Positions 63,230 through 64,000 of a stretch of 64,000 nucleotides of DNA are shown piece after piece. The DNA lies in contig CM067306.1 in the NCBI GenBank assembly GCA_034231615.1, positions 37,306,071 to 37,370,070 on the forward strand, written 5' to 3'. Made by a program: the position numbers and the translations under genes. The stretch comes from Meghimatium bilineatum (taxonomy: Eukaryota; Mollusca; Gastropoda; Stylommatophora; Philomycidae). Each line of letters opens with the position of its first letter. Positions within the stretch are counted from its first letter, which is position 1. The notes under the pieces were generated by a model. The model searched no databases. It saw only the letters and a program-made list of their open reading frames with translations, and was not told the DNA's origin.

Positions 63230-63600
63230 GCAAGCGGCATCTAGTGTCCAGTCTGAGAAAGTCATGCTTACGCAGAATCCTAGGAATATCGCCAAGAGAC
63301 AGTGAGATATGAAGACATTAGACAAAGAACCGGTACCACTCCAATCTTGAAATATATTAAGATCAAATGGTTTGGACACATCAGCAGACTACCATCAGAC
63401 AGCATACCACAGCAAGCTATGCTACACAGACAGATAAAGGGAAGGCAGACCTAGAGGCCGACCAAGAAAACGATGGACCACCGAAATAAAGAAGCGACAA
63501 ACGCCACACTATACTCAGCACACAAGAGGGCCAACTCCAGAAAACTGTTCTACTCCTGACGCTGATAGACAGTAAAGGATTTAGCGAATAGATAGATAGA
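63230..63600 (+). pseudogene. LINE C-terminal fragment, second family
   Basis: Plus-strand reading KSCLRRILGISPRDSEI, EDIRQRTGTTPI, IKWFGHISRLPSDSIPQQAM and LHRQIKGRQT, then ATLYSAHKRANSRKLFYS. Closest to 5385-5760. Confidence 0.8.
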
Positions 63601-63603
63601 ACA

Positions 63604-63700
63604 TGATGCATTTGACTTTTAGGATGATTTCCTTTGGCTGACGACACAATGTTGATTCACAGTGAATGAAACTACAGGAAAAGTCAAATGCATCGCTTTA
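63604..63700. mobile_element. MITE-like hairpin element
   Basis: Perfect 16-bp inverted arms GATGCATTTGACTTTT (63605-63620) and AAAAGTCAAATGCATC (63679-63694). The interior also folds partly on itself (TTTGGCTGACGACACA, TCACAGTGAATGAAAC) and resembles the 8188-8304 family. Confidence 0.7.
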
Positions 63701-64000
63701 AAAGGACGAATCTCGATTAGCCAATAAGACTATAAATGACGAAAGACTTATGTGAAATTAACCAGTGTTTGTCAAAGGTGAAATAGGATATTTCTAAACG
63801 GGAGACTAGCTCTGTTATCAATTTCACTACTATGGAAAAGTGGGCGGTGCCAACTATAAATCCAAAACATGCTATTTTTATCAAATGGTTTTCTTGGGTC
63901 CGTGTCTTTGACCGTTTAGTTTTGATAAAATGTAAAGGAGATGCTCATTTGAGTATTTCACGGTTGAATGTTTCGTATTCATGGTCATGCATGTAATTTA

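Overview
The window is eukaryotic, AT-rich and almost entirely non-coding. Bacterial organisation is absent: there are no dense ORFs, operons or Shine-Dalgarno sites. The one convincing host gene is a plus-strand rhodopsin-class G-protein-coupled receptor with three coding exons (43515-43755, 48771-48985, 55901-56503), joined by GT-AG introns whose phases match. The spliced product is 352 residues with seven membrane segments. It resembles the large gastropod chemosensory receptor family described from Aplysia rhinophores. With the repeat content, this suggests a heterobranch gastropod (sea slug); that assignment is inference.

Repeats and mobile-element relics make up nearly all of the rest. 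(1) Tandem arrays: a 42-bp satellite at 16-1958, and arrays with units of 15-107 bp near 3.6, 4.2, 6.1, 7.5, 10.8, 11.4, 12.3, 13.7, 18.3, 28.9-29.3, 30.2-31.0, 31.6, 33.3-33.8, 47.9-48.4, 49.2-50.0, 51.5, 53.6-54.5 and 61.2 kb. (2) Broken non-LTR retrotransposons, mostly 5'-truncated C-terminal or reverse-transcriptase pieces, on both strands. The best are at 8.8-10.2 kb (minus), 23.2-24.95 kb (plus, RT plus RNase H) and 25.2-26.2 kb (minus). (3) Penelope-like element pieces: a reverse transcriptase with GIY-YIG domain at 51.69-52.93 kb, and terminal segments with hammerhead-ribozyme-like cores at 20.3-20.6, 32.4-32.7, 45.86-46.06, 46.43-46.63 and 50.8-51.1 kb. (4) A Tc1/mariner-IS630-type DDE transposase relic at 28.6-30.0 kb. 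(5) SINEs: a non-tRNA family of about 280 bp in more than ten copies, a tRNA-headed family in three copies, a second tRNA-headed family in two copies, and single tRNA-like heads. (6) Foldback MITE-like elements and several strong hairpins.

Layout: 0-7.9 kb, satellites with LINE and SINE relics; 7.9-22.8 kb, nested LINE/SINE/MITE relics and minisatellites; 22.8-28.6 kb, LINE graveyard; 28.6-34.7 kb, transposase relic, large minisatellites and a composite repeat; 34.7-43.4 kb, sparse with few recognisable elements; 43.5-56.5 kb, the receptor gene, with introns (5.0 and 6.9 kb) loaded with satellites and Penelope elements; 56.5-64 kb, more LINE and SINE relics.

No convincing new enzymatic or defence system is visible. 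The points most worth following up are the near-identical inverted pair of Penelope termini with hammerhead cores inside receptor intron 1, higher-order structure in two satellites, a minisatellite apparently born from a SINE, a minisatellite grown inside a transposase gene, and templated filler DNA inside another array. All similarities, copy numbers and identities were judged by eye.
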